Shown here in pieces: positions 1 to 6,255 of a stretch of 14,723 nt of DNA. Source of the DNA: an uncultured Bacteroidota bacterium (lineage in GTDB: Bacteria; Bacteroidota; Bacteroidia; Bacteroidales; P3). The stretch is taken from NCBI GenBank assembly GCA_900545215.1, contig UQXW01000053.1:1-14723 (forward strand), given 5' to 3'. The notes under the pieces are model-generated. The model saw only the letters and a program-made list of their open reading frames with translations, made no database searches and was not told where the DNA came from. A program made the translations under genes and the position numbers. How positions within the stretch are numbered: the stretch's first letter is position 1; each line of letters opens with the position of its first letter.

Positions 1-1
1 C

Positions 2-181
2 ATAATATCCTCCTTTGCCAGCCTTTTGTCTCGTATAGGCTTCAAGGTGGCAAACGATACCGAAAAGAACAGAAAGCATTTCGATTTGTTGATAAACATG
101 GAAGAAGAAACGGAGTTGGAGAATTACATCACCCAAGTCCTCTTTTATATCTCCAAATTCAAGAGAAAGGATAATATATGA
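2..181 (+). CDS. C-terminal end of a DUF6913-like protein (5' end outside window)
   Basis: An open frame enters at the left edge and ends with TGA at 179-181, giving 59 residues. The stop overlaps the ATG of dapA in an ATGA arrangement, which suggests translational coupling and a shared transcript. The visible tail has a short stretch resembling 'FKVANDTEKNRKHFDLLI' and then an acidic segment and a terminal amphipathic helix rich in Tyr/Phe/Lys. This pattern resembles the C-terminus of DUF6913 proteins of Bacteroidales, which I recall lying next to dapA. That assignment is from memory of the family, not a search. The function of DUF6913 is unknown. Without the N-terminal part the family call is moderate; that this is a real coding tail is more certain because of the frame and the overlap. 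Confidence 0.6.
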   Translation: MISSFASLLSRIGFKVANDTEKNRKHFDLLINMEEETELENYITQVLFYISKFKRKDNI

Positions 182-1062
182 AAAAATTCGACTTACAAGG
201 AACGGGGGTTGCCTTGGTAACGCCTTTTCATAAACAGGGAAATATAGATTTCACAGCTTTCGGCAACCTTATCGAGCATACGATAAGCGGAGGCGTGGAT
301 TATCTCCTTTGTCTCGGCACGACGAGCGAATATCCCACGTTGAGCAAACAGGAAAAGATGGCAATAGTGGAATACACCATAGAGAAGGTGGAAAACAGGG
401 TGCCAATCGTTTTGGGAATGGGCGGAAACGATACCCGCAGTCTTGTGGATGAGATAAGAAAAACGGATTTCAGTTCCATTGCTGCCATACTTTCGGTTGC
501 TCCTTACTATAATAAACCGAACCAAAAGGGACTTTATACCCATTTCAAGGCTGTTGCGGAAGCCTCCGATGTGCCTGTAATTCTCTATAACGTACCGGGA
601 AGATGCGGAGTTAACATTTCGGCAGAGACTTGCGTGCAGTTGGCAACCGACTTTCCTAATATAATAGGAATAAAAGAAGCTTCCGGAAACATATCGCAGT
701 GTATGGACATTCTCATGAACAAACCACAAGGCTTTACCGTTGTAAGTGGTGAAGACGCATTGGTATTGCCGCTTATGGCATTGGGAATGCAGGGGGTTAT
801 TTCCGTAACTGCAAACGCTTTTCCGAAACAAATGAGCGAATTGGTGAACCATTGCTTGAAGTCGAACATGAAAAAGGCAAGAGCTGTTCATGAAAAGTTG
901 CTTCCTTTCTCCAAGGCGATTTTTGAAGAAGGCAATCCTGTCGGAATAAAAGCCGCATTGGAAATCATGAATATCGCATCATCTAATTTGAGACAGCCGC
1001 TTGTAAAGGCATCGAAGCCGCTTCAAACAAAGTTACAGACAATCATAAACAACATAAACTAA
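178..1062 (+). CDS. dapA: 4-hydroxy-tetrahydrodipicolinate synthase
   Basis: DapA condenses pyruvate with L-aspartate semialdehyde to form 4-hydroxy-tetrahydrodipicolinate, the first committed step to diaminopimelate and lysine, in the cytoplasm. The 294-residue length is typical, and the protein is a single TIM barrel. The active-site set is visible: the Thr pair T48-T49 in 'LGTTSEYPTL' (family GTTGE motif), Y111 after 'SVAPY', Y137 in 'YNVPGR' with R142 for carboxylate binding, and the Schiff-base lysine K166 in 'IGIKEASG'. These match the E. coli T44/T45/Y107/Y133/R138/K161 pattern with a small offset. The ATG at 178 overlaps the stop of the upstream gene, and no other start is needed. There is no Shine-Dalgarno sequence, as usual in this phylum. 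A class II aldolase gene follows after 8 nt, so the two probably share a transcript. Confidence 0.97.
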   Translation: MKKFDLQGTGVALVTPFHKQGNIDFTAFGNLIEHTISGGVDYLLCLGTTSEYPTLSKQEKMAIVEYTIEKVENRVPIVLGMGGNDTRSLVDEIRKTDFSSIAAILSVAPYYNKPNQKGLYTHFKAVAEASDVPVILYNVPGRCGVNISAETCVQLATDFPNIIGIKEASGNISQCMDILMNKPQGFTVVSGEDALVLPLMALGMQGVISVTANAFPKQMSELVNHCLKSNMKKARAVHEKLLPFSKAIFEEGNPVGIKAALEIMNIASSNLRQPLVKASKPLQTKLQTIINNIN

Positions 1063-1070
1063 ACATAAGA

Positions 1071-2063
1071 ATGGTAGAATATAAAAAACTCGGCTTGGTA
1101 AACTCGAGAGAGATTTTTGCCAAGGCAATGAAAGGCGGTTATGCGATACCCGCTTTCAATTTTAACAACATGGAGCAAATGCAGGCAATCATTCAAGCCT
1201 GTGTTGCACAGAAAAGCCCCGTTATATTGCAAGTTTCGTCAGGTGCGAGGAAGTATGCGAACCAGACTTTGCTAAGATACATGGCACAAGGAGCCGTGGA
1301 ATATGCGAAGGAATTGGGTTGCAACATTCCGATAGTACTGCACCTTGACCACGGCGACAGTTTCGAGCTTTGCAAATCCTGCATCGAATACGGCTTTTCT
1401 TCTGTCATGATTGATGGTTCTTCGCTTCCATACGAAGAAAACGTCGCATTGACCAAGAAAGTCGTAGAGTACGCTCATCAATATGACGTTACCGTGGAAG
1501 GGGAATTGGGAGTCCTCGCAGGCGTTGAGGACGAAGTATCGGCAGAACACAGTTCCTACACGAGACCTGAGGACGTCGAGGACTTCGTAAAGAAAACCGG
1601 TGTCGATTCTCTTGCTATTTCCATAGGTACATCTCACGGAGCTAACAAATTCCGTCCTGAACAATGCACCCGCAATGCAGAAGGAATATTGATACCGCCG
1701 CCATTGCGTTTCGACATTTTGGAAGAAGTCGAGAAAAGAATACCCGGCTTCCCTATCGTTTTGCACGGTTCATCTTCCGTACCGCAAGATCAGGTCAAAA
1801 TCATAAACCAATACGGCGGAGCATTGAAAGATGCCATCGGAATACCTGAGGAGCAATTACGAAAAGCTGCTAAATCGTCCGTATGCAAAATAAATATAGA
1901 CTCCGATGGCCGTTTGGTCATGACGGCAACGATAAGAAAGATAATGCACGACAAACCTGCGGAATTCGACCCTCGTAAATATTTGGGACCTGCAAGAGAT
2001 AACTTGAAACTCATGTACGAGCATAAAATAGTTGACGTTCTCGGTTCTGCCAATAAAGCATAA
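1071..2063 (+). CDS. fba: Class II fructose-bisphosphate aldolase
   Basis: This enzyme reversibly cleaves fructose-1,6-bisphosphate into dihydroxyacetone phosphate and glyceraldehyde-3-phosphate, in glycolysis and gluconeogenesis, using zinc. The 330-residue protein shows the family signatures in order: 'HLDHGD' at 91-96 (D93 catalytic acid, H94 zinc ligand), 'VEGELG' at 142-147, 'SIGTSHG' with H189 as zinc ligand, 'LHGSSS' with H232 as zinc ligand, and 'NIDSD' at 275-279 for phosphate binding. The length and the 'SHGANKF' segment fit the ketose-bisphosphate aldolase branch used for FBP. A tagatose-bisphosphate or other ketose-bisphosphate specificity cannot be fully excluded by eye. It lies 8 nt after dapA and is followed 24 nt after its stop by a strong terminator, so it is the last gene of the unit. 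Confidence 0.94.
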   Translation: MVEYKKLGLVNSREIFAKAMKGGYAIPAFNFNNMEQMQAIIQACVAQKSPVILQVSSGARKYANQTLLRYMAQGAVEYAKELGCNIPIVLHLDHGDSFELCKSCIEYGFSSVMIDGSSLPYEENVALTKKVVEYAHQYDVTVEGELGVLAGVEDEVSAEHSSYTRPEDVEDFVKKTGVDSLAISIGTSHGANKFRPEQCTRNAEGILIPPPLRFDILEEVEKRIPGFPIVLHGSSSVPQDQVKIINQYGGALKDAIGIPEEQLRKAAKSSVCKINIDSDGRLVMTATIRKIMHDKPAEFDPRKYLGPARDNLKLMYEHKIVDVLGSANKA

Positions 2064-2082
2064 CCGATAAGTGAACACAAAG

Positions 2083-2121
2083 AAAAAGACAGTCGGAATT
2101 TTTATCCGACTGTCTTTTTTT
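2083..2121 (+). terminator. Bidirectional rho-independent terminator after fba
   Basis: A perfect 10-bp stem (2088-2097 with 2105-2114) encloses a 7-nt loop and is followed by seven T at 2115-2121. Five A at 2083-2087 precede the stem, so it can extend and gives a T-tract on the opposite strand too. It lies just after fba and 60 nt beyond the stop of the convergent outer-membrane protein gene, so it can serve both. Confidence 0.93.
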
Positions 2122-2180
2122 ATATCCACGATTTTCGTTACATGGATTCGTTACTTCCTTCCTAACTTACATGTTTCCGC

Positions 2181-2945
2181 TTAAAAAATAGGAATACCCA
2201 AAGAGATTTCCAAAGGCATTTGTTTCAAGGTTTCATCGGCGCTGATTGTCGTACTCTTTCTGTCTTTTATCGTCATATCTATGTCGAATGCTCTCAACCG
2301 ATATGTAGCGGTAAGAGTAACTCCCTTAAAGAATAATCTTACGCCCATAGGTACGTAAAAACCGTATTGTGCTATCGTGTAATCATAATACATGGCGTTT
2401 CCCGGTTTTGCCTTGTCTATTTTCACGGCAGTGTAATCGAATCCGAATCCGGCAAACAGGTTAACCCCGTTATTTCTGTTCTTCGTGAAGAAAATGCTTC
2501 CGCCCAATGCAAAGTCCATATTGAAAGAATACATACTCGACCTTACGTCTCTGTCCGTGCTGTTCAAAGCATTGCCTTCTTTATCCGTAGGAGCGTAAGT
2601 ATATGTCCTGAAACCATAATATCCGCCAAAGTTCCATGCTCTGTAAAAGTAAGACTTGCTGCCGAAAATGCTTCTGTAACCAAGACCTATTCCATACTTC
2701 GGCATTTTTGCTCCTATTTGGTCTCCTATATTCTTATTCTTATCCATGGTAAGGAATGAAAAATAAAAATCCATCAAGAAATCGGAATTTGAAGAACTCT
2801 CATCGATTTCTTCATCTTCTGCTTCGTAGGACATAATCACTTTGTCCGTCGTTTCGTTCTGAGCCGCTGCAAATGCGAACGGCGATACAAGCAAAGCAAC
2901 CAGACAAATGGCTGTTGCAATCCGCTTTAAGTTCAATGTCTTCAT
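2181..2945 (-). CDS. Small outer-membrane beta-barrel protein, function unknown
   Basis: This is a 254-residue protein with a clear signal peptide: positive N-terminus (MKTLNLKR), hydrophobic core, and an Ala-rich end cleaving near residue 29 ('AAAQ'). A short acidic, Ser-rich linker follows ('EAEDEEIDESSS'). The rest is alternating aromatic/hydrophobic and polar residues with many Gly and Tyr, such as 'YGIGLGYRSIFG' and 'FAGFGFDYTAV'. It ends '...EISLGIPIF' with a terminal Phe, typical of barrels inserted by the BAM complex. It resembles porin-like or 'outer membrane protein beta-barrel domain' proteins of Bacteroidetes; no specific ligand can be named. The start at 2945 is chosen because it opens directly on the signal peptide and leaves a sensible leader after the -7 box at 2990-2997. 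An ATG at 2975 would add ten residues and lie almost at the transcription start. It appears to be transcribed alone. Confidence 0.8.
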   Translation of the reverse strand: MKTLNLKRIATAICLVALLVSPFAFAAAQNETTDKVIMSYEAEDEEIDESSSNSDFLMDFYFSFLTMDKNKNIGDQIGAKMPKYGIGLGYRSIFGSKSYFYRAWNFGGYYGFRTYTYAPTDKEGNALNSTDRDVRSSMYSFNMDFALGGSIFFTKNRNNGVNLFAGFGFDYTAVKIDKAKPGNAMYYDYTIAQYGFYVPMGVRLFFKGVTLTATYRLRAFDIDMTIKDRKSTTISADETLKQMPLEISLGIPIF

Positions 2946-2989
2946 ATTTCTACTGTTTTTTATTGTTATTTTCATTTGAATATACGATG

Positions 2990-2997
2990 CAAAGATA
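2990..2997 (-). promoter_or_regulatory. Bacteroidetes -7 box (TATCTTTG) for the beta-barrel gene
   Basis: Read on the minus strand, TATCTTTG matches the Bacteroidetes sigma-ABfr -7 consensus TAnnTTTG exactly. It would start transcription about 35-40 nt before the ATG at 2945. I see no convincing -33 TTG element at the usual distance. The hcp terminator lies immediately upstream, consistent with a new transcription unit starting here. Confidence 0.6.
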
Positions 2998-3010
2998 CTA
3001 TATTTTCCCG

Positions 3011-3041
3011 AAAAACTGCCTGCTCCAAAAGGAACAGGCAG
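3011..3041 (-). terminator. Rho-independent terminator after hcp
   Basis: On the minus strand an 11-bp stem (3041-3031 with 3026-3016) encloses a TTTT loop and is followed by five T (3015-3011). All pairs are Watson-Crick except one G-U wobble. That wobble becomes an A-C mismatch on the plus strand, so the hairpin is built for minus-strand RNA. It lies about 35 nt after the hcp stop. Confidence 0.85.
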
Positions 3042-3076
3042 AAGAATCAATAACATTAAACAAAATACTTTGATGA

Positions 3077-4696
3077 CTACACATTCAAAAACTTCACAAT
3101 ATCTTCGTTCACGGTGCTTATGCCTCCCATGTTGAACTCTTTTTGCAAAACCCCAAGCACATTCGGACTGAGAAAAGCAGGAAGCGTAGGACCGAGATGA
3201 ATATTCTTCACACCCAAAGACAACAATGCCAAAAGCACTATGACAGCCTTCTGCTCGTACCATGCTATGTTATAAACGATAGGAAGTTCGTTTATACTCT
3301 TTAATCCCAAGGCTTTTCTCAACTCGTCGGCTATGATGACAAGAGAGTAACTATCATTACACTGTCCAGCATCGAGCACTCTCGGAAACTCTTTATTCGG
3401 CTTCAAAGGCAGTTTGTTGTAACGGTACTTTGCACAACCCGCCGTCAATATAATGGAATCCTCACCGAGAGCCTTTGCAAAATCACTATAATAACTCCTC
3501 GATGCCATTCTTCCGTCGCAACCTGCCATCACGACGAAGCGTTTCACATCTCCCCTCTCAATCGCCGCAAGGATTTTATCCTTTAACATCAACACTTGGT
3601 TATGAGCAAACCCTCCGACTATCTTTCCCTCTTCTATCTTTTCGGGAGGAGGACACGTCTTGGCATGATTTATCAGTTGAGAGAAATCTTTGACCTTCGT
3701 TACAGGGTCTTGCGATATATGCTTCGCACCCGGGAAACCGCAAGAACCTGTTGTGTAAATACGGTCTTTGTAAGACGCCGTGGCTCTTGGCGGAACAATG
3801 CAGTTGGAGGTGAAAAGAACAGGACCATGGAACGTCTCGAACTCCTCCTTCTGCCGCCACCACGCATTGCCATAGTTTCCTCTGAAATGCTTGTACTTCT
3901 TGAAATAAGGATAATAATGAGCCGGCAACATCTCGCTGTGAGTGTAAACATCGACACCGCTGTCCGCACTCTGTTCCAACAACTCTTTCAAATCCATCAG
4001 GTCATGCCCCGAAATCAATATACCGGGACGATTGCCCACCCCTATATCGACCGTTGTCATCTCAGGATTTCCGAAAGTCGAAGTATTGGCTTTATCCAAC
4101 AAATACATAGCCTTCACACCGGCTTCCCCCGTCCCCAAAGTCAGAGACACCAATTCCTCCTGCGAAATATCCCCTCTTCTGACCTCGGATAAAGCATTTT
4201 CAAGAGCAGCATAAACAACCATATCCTCAAAGCCAAGCCTTTGAGCATGCTTCAAGTAAGCCGCCATGCCTTTCGCTCCATATATTATAAGTTGTTTCAA
4301 ACTCCTTATATCCTCATTCTTTTCAGCCAACACACTCGTTCGCTCCGGAGAAGGTTCACCCTTGCTTAATTTAAGATCATCAAGGTACAAGCCCTTGCTT
4401 TTTGCCTTGGAGACAAGATTCTGCTTTTTGCTTTTTACTTTGGCAAGCTTGCATTTTATCGCCTCCACATCGAAATTCGCATTCGTGATTGTCGAGAAAA
4501 GAGAATCCGTAATCAACCGGCTTGCCTCCACATCCTCCAAATCGGACTTTCGCAACCTGTCATTGATTGCAGCCAATTCCATCACCTCGAAAACGAGACA
4601 ATCCAAAGCAGAAGCCAATTCTTCGCTCTTGCCGCATACTCCGACAACCTTACAGCCCTTACCGCCGGCTGTTTCCTGACATTGATAACAAAACAT
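3077..4696 (-). CDS. hcp: Hybrid-cluster protein (hydroxylamine reductase / NO reductase), class I
   Basis: Hcp is a cytoplasmic iron-sulfur protein that reduces hydroxylamine in vitro and acts in NO detoxification and S-nitrosylation in vivo. The 539-residue protein has the N-terminal cluster motif C3-X2-C6-X8-C15-X5-C21. This is the spacing of class I proteins from strict anaerobes and binds a cubane cluster, unlike the CX2CX11CX6C of enterobacterial class II. All seven hybrid-cluster ligands of Desulfovibrio Hcp have equivalents at a constant offset of 13: H231, E255, C299, C393 (persulfide position, 'AGCDGR'), C421, C446 and E481. The protein therefore looks fully functional. No hcr-type reductase gene is adjacent, which is usual for class I. 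The start is the only ATG consistent with the MFCYQCQET N-terminus. A 7-bp inverted repeat overlaps this start codon (4690-4711) and may be regulatory. No Crp/Fnr-family regulator gene lies in the window. Confidence 0.96.
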   Translation of the reverse strand: MFCYQCQETAGGKGCKVVGVCGKSEELASALDCLVFEVMELAAINDRLRKSDLEDVEASRLITDSLFSTITNANFDVEAIKCKLAKVKSKKQNLVSKAKSKGLYLDDLKLSKGEPSPERTSVLAEKNEDIRSLKQLIIYGAKGMAAYLKHAQRLGFEDMVVYAALENALSEVRRGDISQEELVSLTLGTGEAGVKAMYLLDKANTSTFGNPEMTTVDIGVGNRPGILISGHDLMDLKELLEQSADSGVDVYTHSEMLPAHYYPYFKKYKHFRGNYGNAWWRQKEEFETFHGPVLFTSNCIVPPRATASYKDRIYTTGSCGFPGAKHISQDPVTKVKDFSQLINHAKTCPPPEKIEEGKIVGGFAHNQVLMLKDKILAAIERGDVKRFVVMAGCDGRMASRSYYSDFAKALGEDSIILTAGCAKYRYNKLPLKPNKEFPRVLDAGQCNDSYSLVIIADELRKALGLKSINELPIVYNIAWYEQKAVIVLLALLSLGVKNIHLGPTLPAFLSPNVLGVLQKEFNMGGISTVNEDIVKFLNV

Positions 4697-4711
4697 GATA
4701 ATAGATGTTTT
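4690..4711. promoter_or_regulatory. Inverted repeat overlapping the hcp start codon
   Basis: AAAACAT and ATGTTTT form 7-nt inverted arms (4690-4696 and 4705-4711) separated by 8 nt. The left arm contains the hcp start codon. It could be an operator for a dimeric regulator or a weak hairpin hiding the start. hcp genes are commonly controlled by Crp/Fnr-type NO sensors (HcpR), but I cannot match this to a known HcpR site. A/T-rich palindromes of this size also occur by chance. Confidence 0.3.
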
Positions 4712-4834
4712 AGGGTTAATAAAAGCCGCAAGTCGAGAAAGACAACACCCGCCAATCCCGCTGCGGAAAACAACTAATCAACACCTCTGCCGTTCCGTTT
4801 GTTCAACCTGACGAGAATAAAACAGCGATTCGAT

Positions 4835-4894
4835 AAAATGAAACGCCGAAAGAATTTCTCCAAACGCCGTTCTGCCGAACTGAAACGGCGTTTT
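4835..4894 (+). repeat. Hairpin-rich intergenic repeat, copy A
   Basis: The copy begins with the 20-mer aaaatgaaacgccgaaagaa (4835-4854). It continues with aaacgccgtt at 4862-4871, which pairs perfectly over 10 bp with aacggcgttt at 4884-4893. The core unit is ACGCCG/CGGCGT. Copy B at 7185-7244 aligns with it without any gap over 60 nt; by eye about 46 positions are identical, and the spacings of 8 nt and 14 nt between conserved blocks are the same. The outer aaacgccg block (4841-4848) can also pair with the right arm, giving two mutually exclusive hairpins. Confidence 0.8.
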
Positions 4895-5060
4895 GCCGTC
4901 AATGAAATGTTGTCGTGCGAAAACCATTATACACAATGTATTTCAAAAGTGTTCAAACTTACCCCTGCAAGCAAGCCGAATAAGGCAGAGACTTTATATA
5001 CCGTTCCATGAAATCCCAATCCGGATTACTTCCGGCATCTTTTTTTTGGAGAAAAGTGAG

Positions 5061-5096
5061 AACGCATGTATCATTTTTGCGAAAGAAACATGCGTT
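5061..5096. repeat. Small inverted repeat (aacgcatgt / acatgcgtt)
   Basis: Nine-nt arms at 5061-5069 and 5088-5096 pair perfectly around an 18-nt loop. It sits just beyond the terminator-like hairpin of the small gene pair and shares the ACGCA/TGCGT core with it. The role is unknown; it may be a second part of the transcript end. Confidence 0.45.
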
Positions 5097-5105
5097 ATAA
5101 GGAAA

Positions 5106-5135
5106 TGGGATACGCAATTATCCATGCGTATCCCA
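5106..5135 (-). terminator. Hairpin after the small gene pair, probable terminator
   Basis: An 11-bp perfect stem (5106-5116 with 5125-5135) with an 8-nt loop lies six bases after the stop of the 139-residue gene. On the minus strand it is followed by a weak T-rich tract (TTTCCTTAT). The position and strength of the stem suggest transcription termination or 3'-end protection, but the T-tract is poor. Confidence 0.55.
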
Positions 5136-5140
5136 GTCTG

Positions 5141-5560
5141 TTAACGTAAGTATTCGATATCAGTGCCTTTTGCAAAAAGATGCAATACACACTTCGTTAT
5201 CTCTTTGCCTTGGTGATATACAGTCAAACCATAATCGGAGAAAGAAAACCCCATGCTATCTGTTCCGCAACCTCTGAATTCAATGCAAGAAGAAGAGGCT
5301 CTTACAATCCGCATTCGCTTTGGGGACATTTGCACGTTAGTTCTCCATATCGGATGAACACCATCTTCATTAAAGATTGTAACCGTATATCCGTCGGATT
5401 GTGTTATGGAGTTTTCTATCTTGATTTTCCTATGGCAATTATAATTGTGTCCGGATACGTCAATACCATTATGATAACGTATATGGTCGGAAGATAAAAA
5501 CTCGATATACCCAGCAGAAGGAGTATTGTTGCCTGCTAATATGTCATCAATAAAACTCAT
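5141..5560 (-). CDS. Hypothetical protein, second gene of a two-gene unit
   Basis: I do not recognise this 139-residue protein with certainty. It has no signal peptide or membrane segment and looks soluble and largely beta-stranded. Notable elements are a Gly/His/Asn-rich segment at about 33-44 ('NGIDVSGHNYNCHR'), a 'YTVTIFNEDGVHPIW' strand-turn, a 'MSPKRMRIV' segment, and 'GCGTDSMGFSFSDYGLTVYH' (about 97-116) followed by 'ITKCVLHLFAKGTDIEYLR' at the C-terminus. The Cys and His residues do not form an obvious metal motif. Its start overlaps the stop of the upstream 122-residue gene by 4 nt (ATGA), so the two are probably translated together and may act together. The composition is AT-rich compared with the flanking housekeeping genes. 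That it is a real gene is supported by length, coupling and the hairpin at its end. Confidence 0.72.
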   Translation of the reverse strand: MSFIDDILAGNNTPSAGYIEFLSSDHIRYHNGIDVSGHNYNCHRKIKIENSITQSDGYTVTIFNEDGVHPIWRTNVQMSPKRMRIVRASSSCIEFRGCGTDSMGFSFSDYGLTVYHQGKEITKCVLHLFAKGTDIEYLR

Positions 5561-5925
5561 TGCATTCTCACTTTAAACACAATTCTACTTTCTAGCATAA
5601 TTTGTAGCAGACGTCCAAGAAGATCATCTACTTCAGGAGTCGAATCCACGAAAATTTCAGTGAACAGATTAACTACGCCATTTTCATCAATGCTTGCCTT
5701 TAAGCACTTTATCTCATAATTCATTTTGTTGACTAATTCCAACACTTTTTCTTTTTCATCTGAAGAAACAGTATAGATTTTCGGCATACAAATTCGCAGA
5801 AACTGTTTGTCATTAGTATCATCTTCAATGATGAAGACGCATCCTTGATACGAAAAAATCAATCCAACAGGTGTTTCTGTGAATTTAACGTTCTGGCTCG
5901 TGAGCCAATCTTTGTATATTTGCAT
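5557..5925 (-). CDS. YbjN-like / type III chaperone-fold small protein
   Basis: This is a 122-residue soluble acidic protein. The layout matches what I know of YbjN-like proteins: an N-terminal helix ('YKDWLTSQNVKF'), a strand pair with an aromatic/hydrophobic alternation ('LIFSYQGCVFIIEDD'), a strand 'QFLRICMPKIYTV', a helix 'EKEKVLELVNKMN', two further strands ('CLKASIDENGVVNLFTEIF'), and a C-terminal helix with 'EVDDLLGRLLQIMLESRIVFK'. YbjN-type domains share the tetratricopeptide-free chaperone fold of type III secretion chaperones and often have a protein-partner role; the biochemical role is not known here. It overlaps the next gene by 4 nt, which makes the downstream 139-residue protein a candidate partner. 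The coding region is markedly AT-rich (about 27-37% GC in sampled lines). The fold assignment is by pattern, not by search. Confidence 0.7.
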   Translation of the reverse strand: MQIYKDWLTSQNVKFTETPVGLIFSYQGCVFIIEDDTNDKQFLRICMPKIYTVSSDEKEKVLELVNKMNYEIKCLKASIDENGVVNLFTEIFVDSTPEVDDLLGRLLQIMLESRIVFKVRMQ

Positions 5926-6255
5926 AGTATAACAAATTTTGTACCTCCCTTCAATGCCTAAGAGATGTAACTAAAAAATAAAGCGTGGCACTGAAATGCT
6001 ACATTCTAAGTCGGAGGCCGTAGGAAGTGCCTTTTATCAGAGGATGTAGAACAGCAGCCCACGCCGAGGCGTGAAAACCACTATGCTGTCTCTCTGAAAA
6101 AGTCTTGAATTTCCTACGTTCCCGACTTTGAGATAAGCATAACGCTTCTTTAATTCAAAAAACGGAAAGGGTATAAACCCGAACCGATGGCAAAAATACG
6201 AAATATTTTGTATCAGAACGGCATTCCACGAGATATTTTTCAAGTTGCTGAATCG
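5926..6255. other. Gene-free interval with structured DNA
   Basis: I see no credible gene in these 330 nt. A 68-codon open frame at 6037-6243 (minus) is rejected because it lies over inverted repeats and has no coding signature. The stretch contains the large imperfect inverted repeat described at 5981-6147. The promoter of the small gene pair must lie here, but only a one-mismatch -7 candidate (AAAATTTG, about 5934-5941 on the minus strand) is seen, close to the start codon. Confidence 0.6.
5981..6147. repeat. Large imperfect inverted repeat, structured element
   Basis: The best arm pair is 6009-6027 (aagtcggaggccgtaggaa) with 6111-6128 (ttcctacgttcccgactt); they pair over ttcctacg and gactt with a small internal difference. 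Pairing continues imperfectly outward to aagcgt (5981-5986) and acgctt (6142-6147). Inside lies a short perfect hairpin, cacgccgaggcgtg, at about 6060-6073. Alternative pairings also exist: ggcact (5987-5992) with agtgcc (6026-6031), and ctacat (5999-6004) with atgtag (6044-6049). The whole could be a small non-autonomous mobile element or a structured RNA/attenuator; the sequence does not decide. Confidence 0.5.

Larger units (their letters stand above)
4697..5140. other. Gene-free interval between hcp and the small gene pair
   Basis: No credible gene is seen on either strand in this 444-nt stretch. The short open frames around 4799-5144 overlap the repeat and have no coding character. It holds the hcp upstream region (4697-4830), one copy of the hairpin-rich repeat (4835-4894), an AT-rich segment with a run of eight T near 5039-5047, and two hairpins (5061-5096 and 5106-5135). 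No exact TAnnTTTG box for hcp was found, so its promoter is not placed. Confidence 0.6.

Noticed and set aside
2946..3263. N-terminal extension of the small beta-barrel gene by 106 codons
   Set aside because: It would cross the -7 box and the hcp terminator and enter hcp; the signal peptide starts at the ATG at 2945.
4799..5144. Two short plus-strand open frames (70 and 83 codons)
   Set aside because: They run through the ACGCCG hairpin repeat and AT-rich spacer, and show basic, low-complexity translations without family features.
6037..6243. 68-codon minus-strand open frame in the gene-free interval
   Set aside because: It overlies the large inverted repeat, has no recognised motif, and its length is expected by chance.
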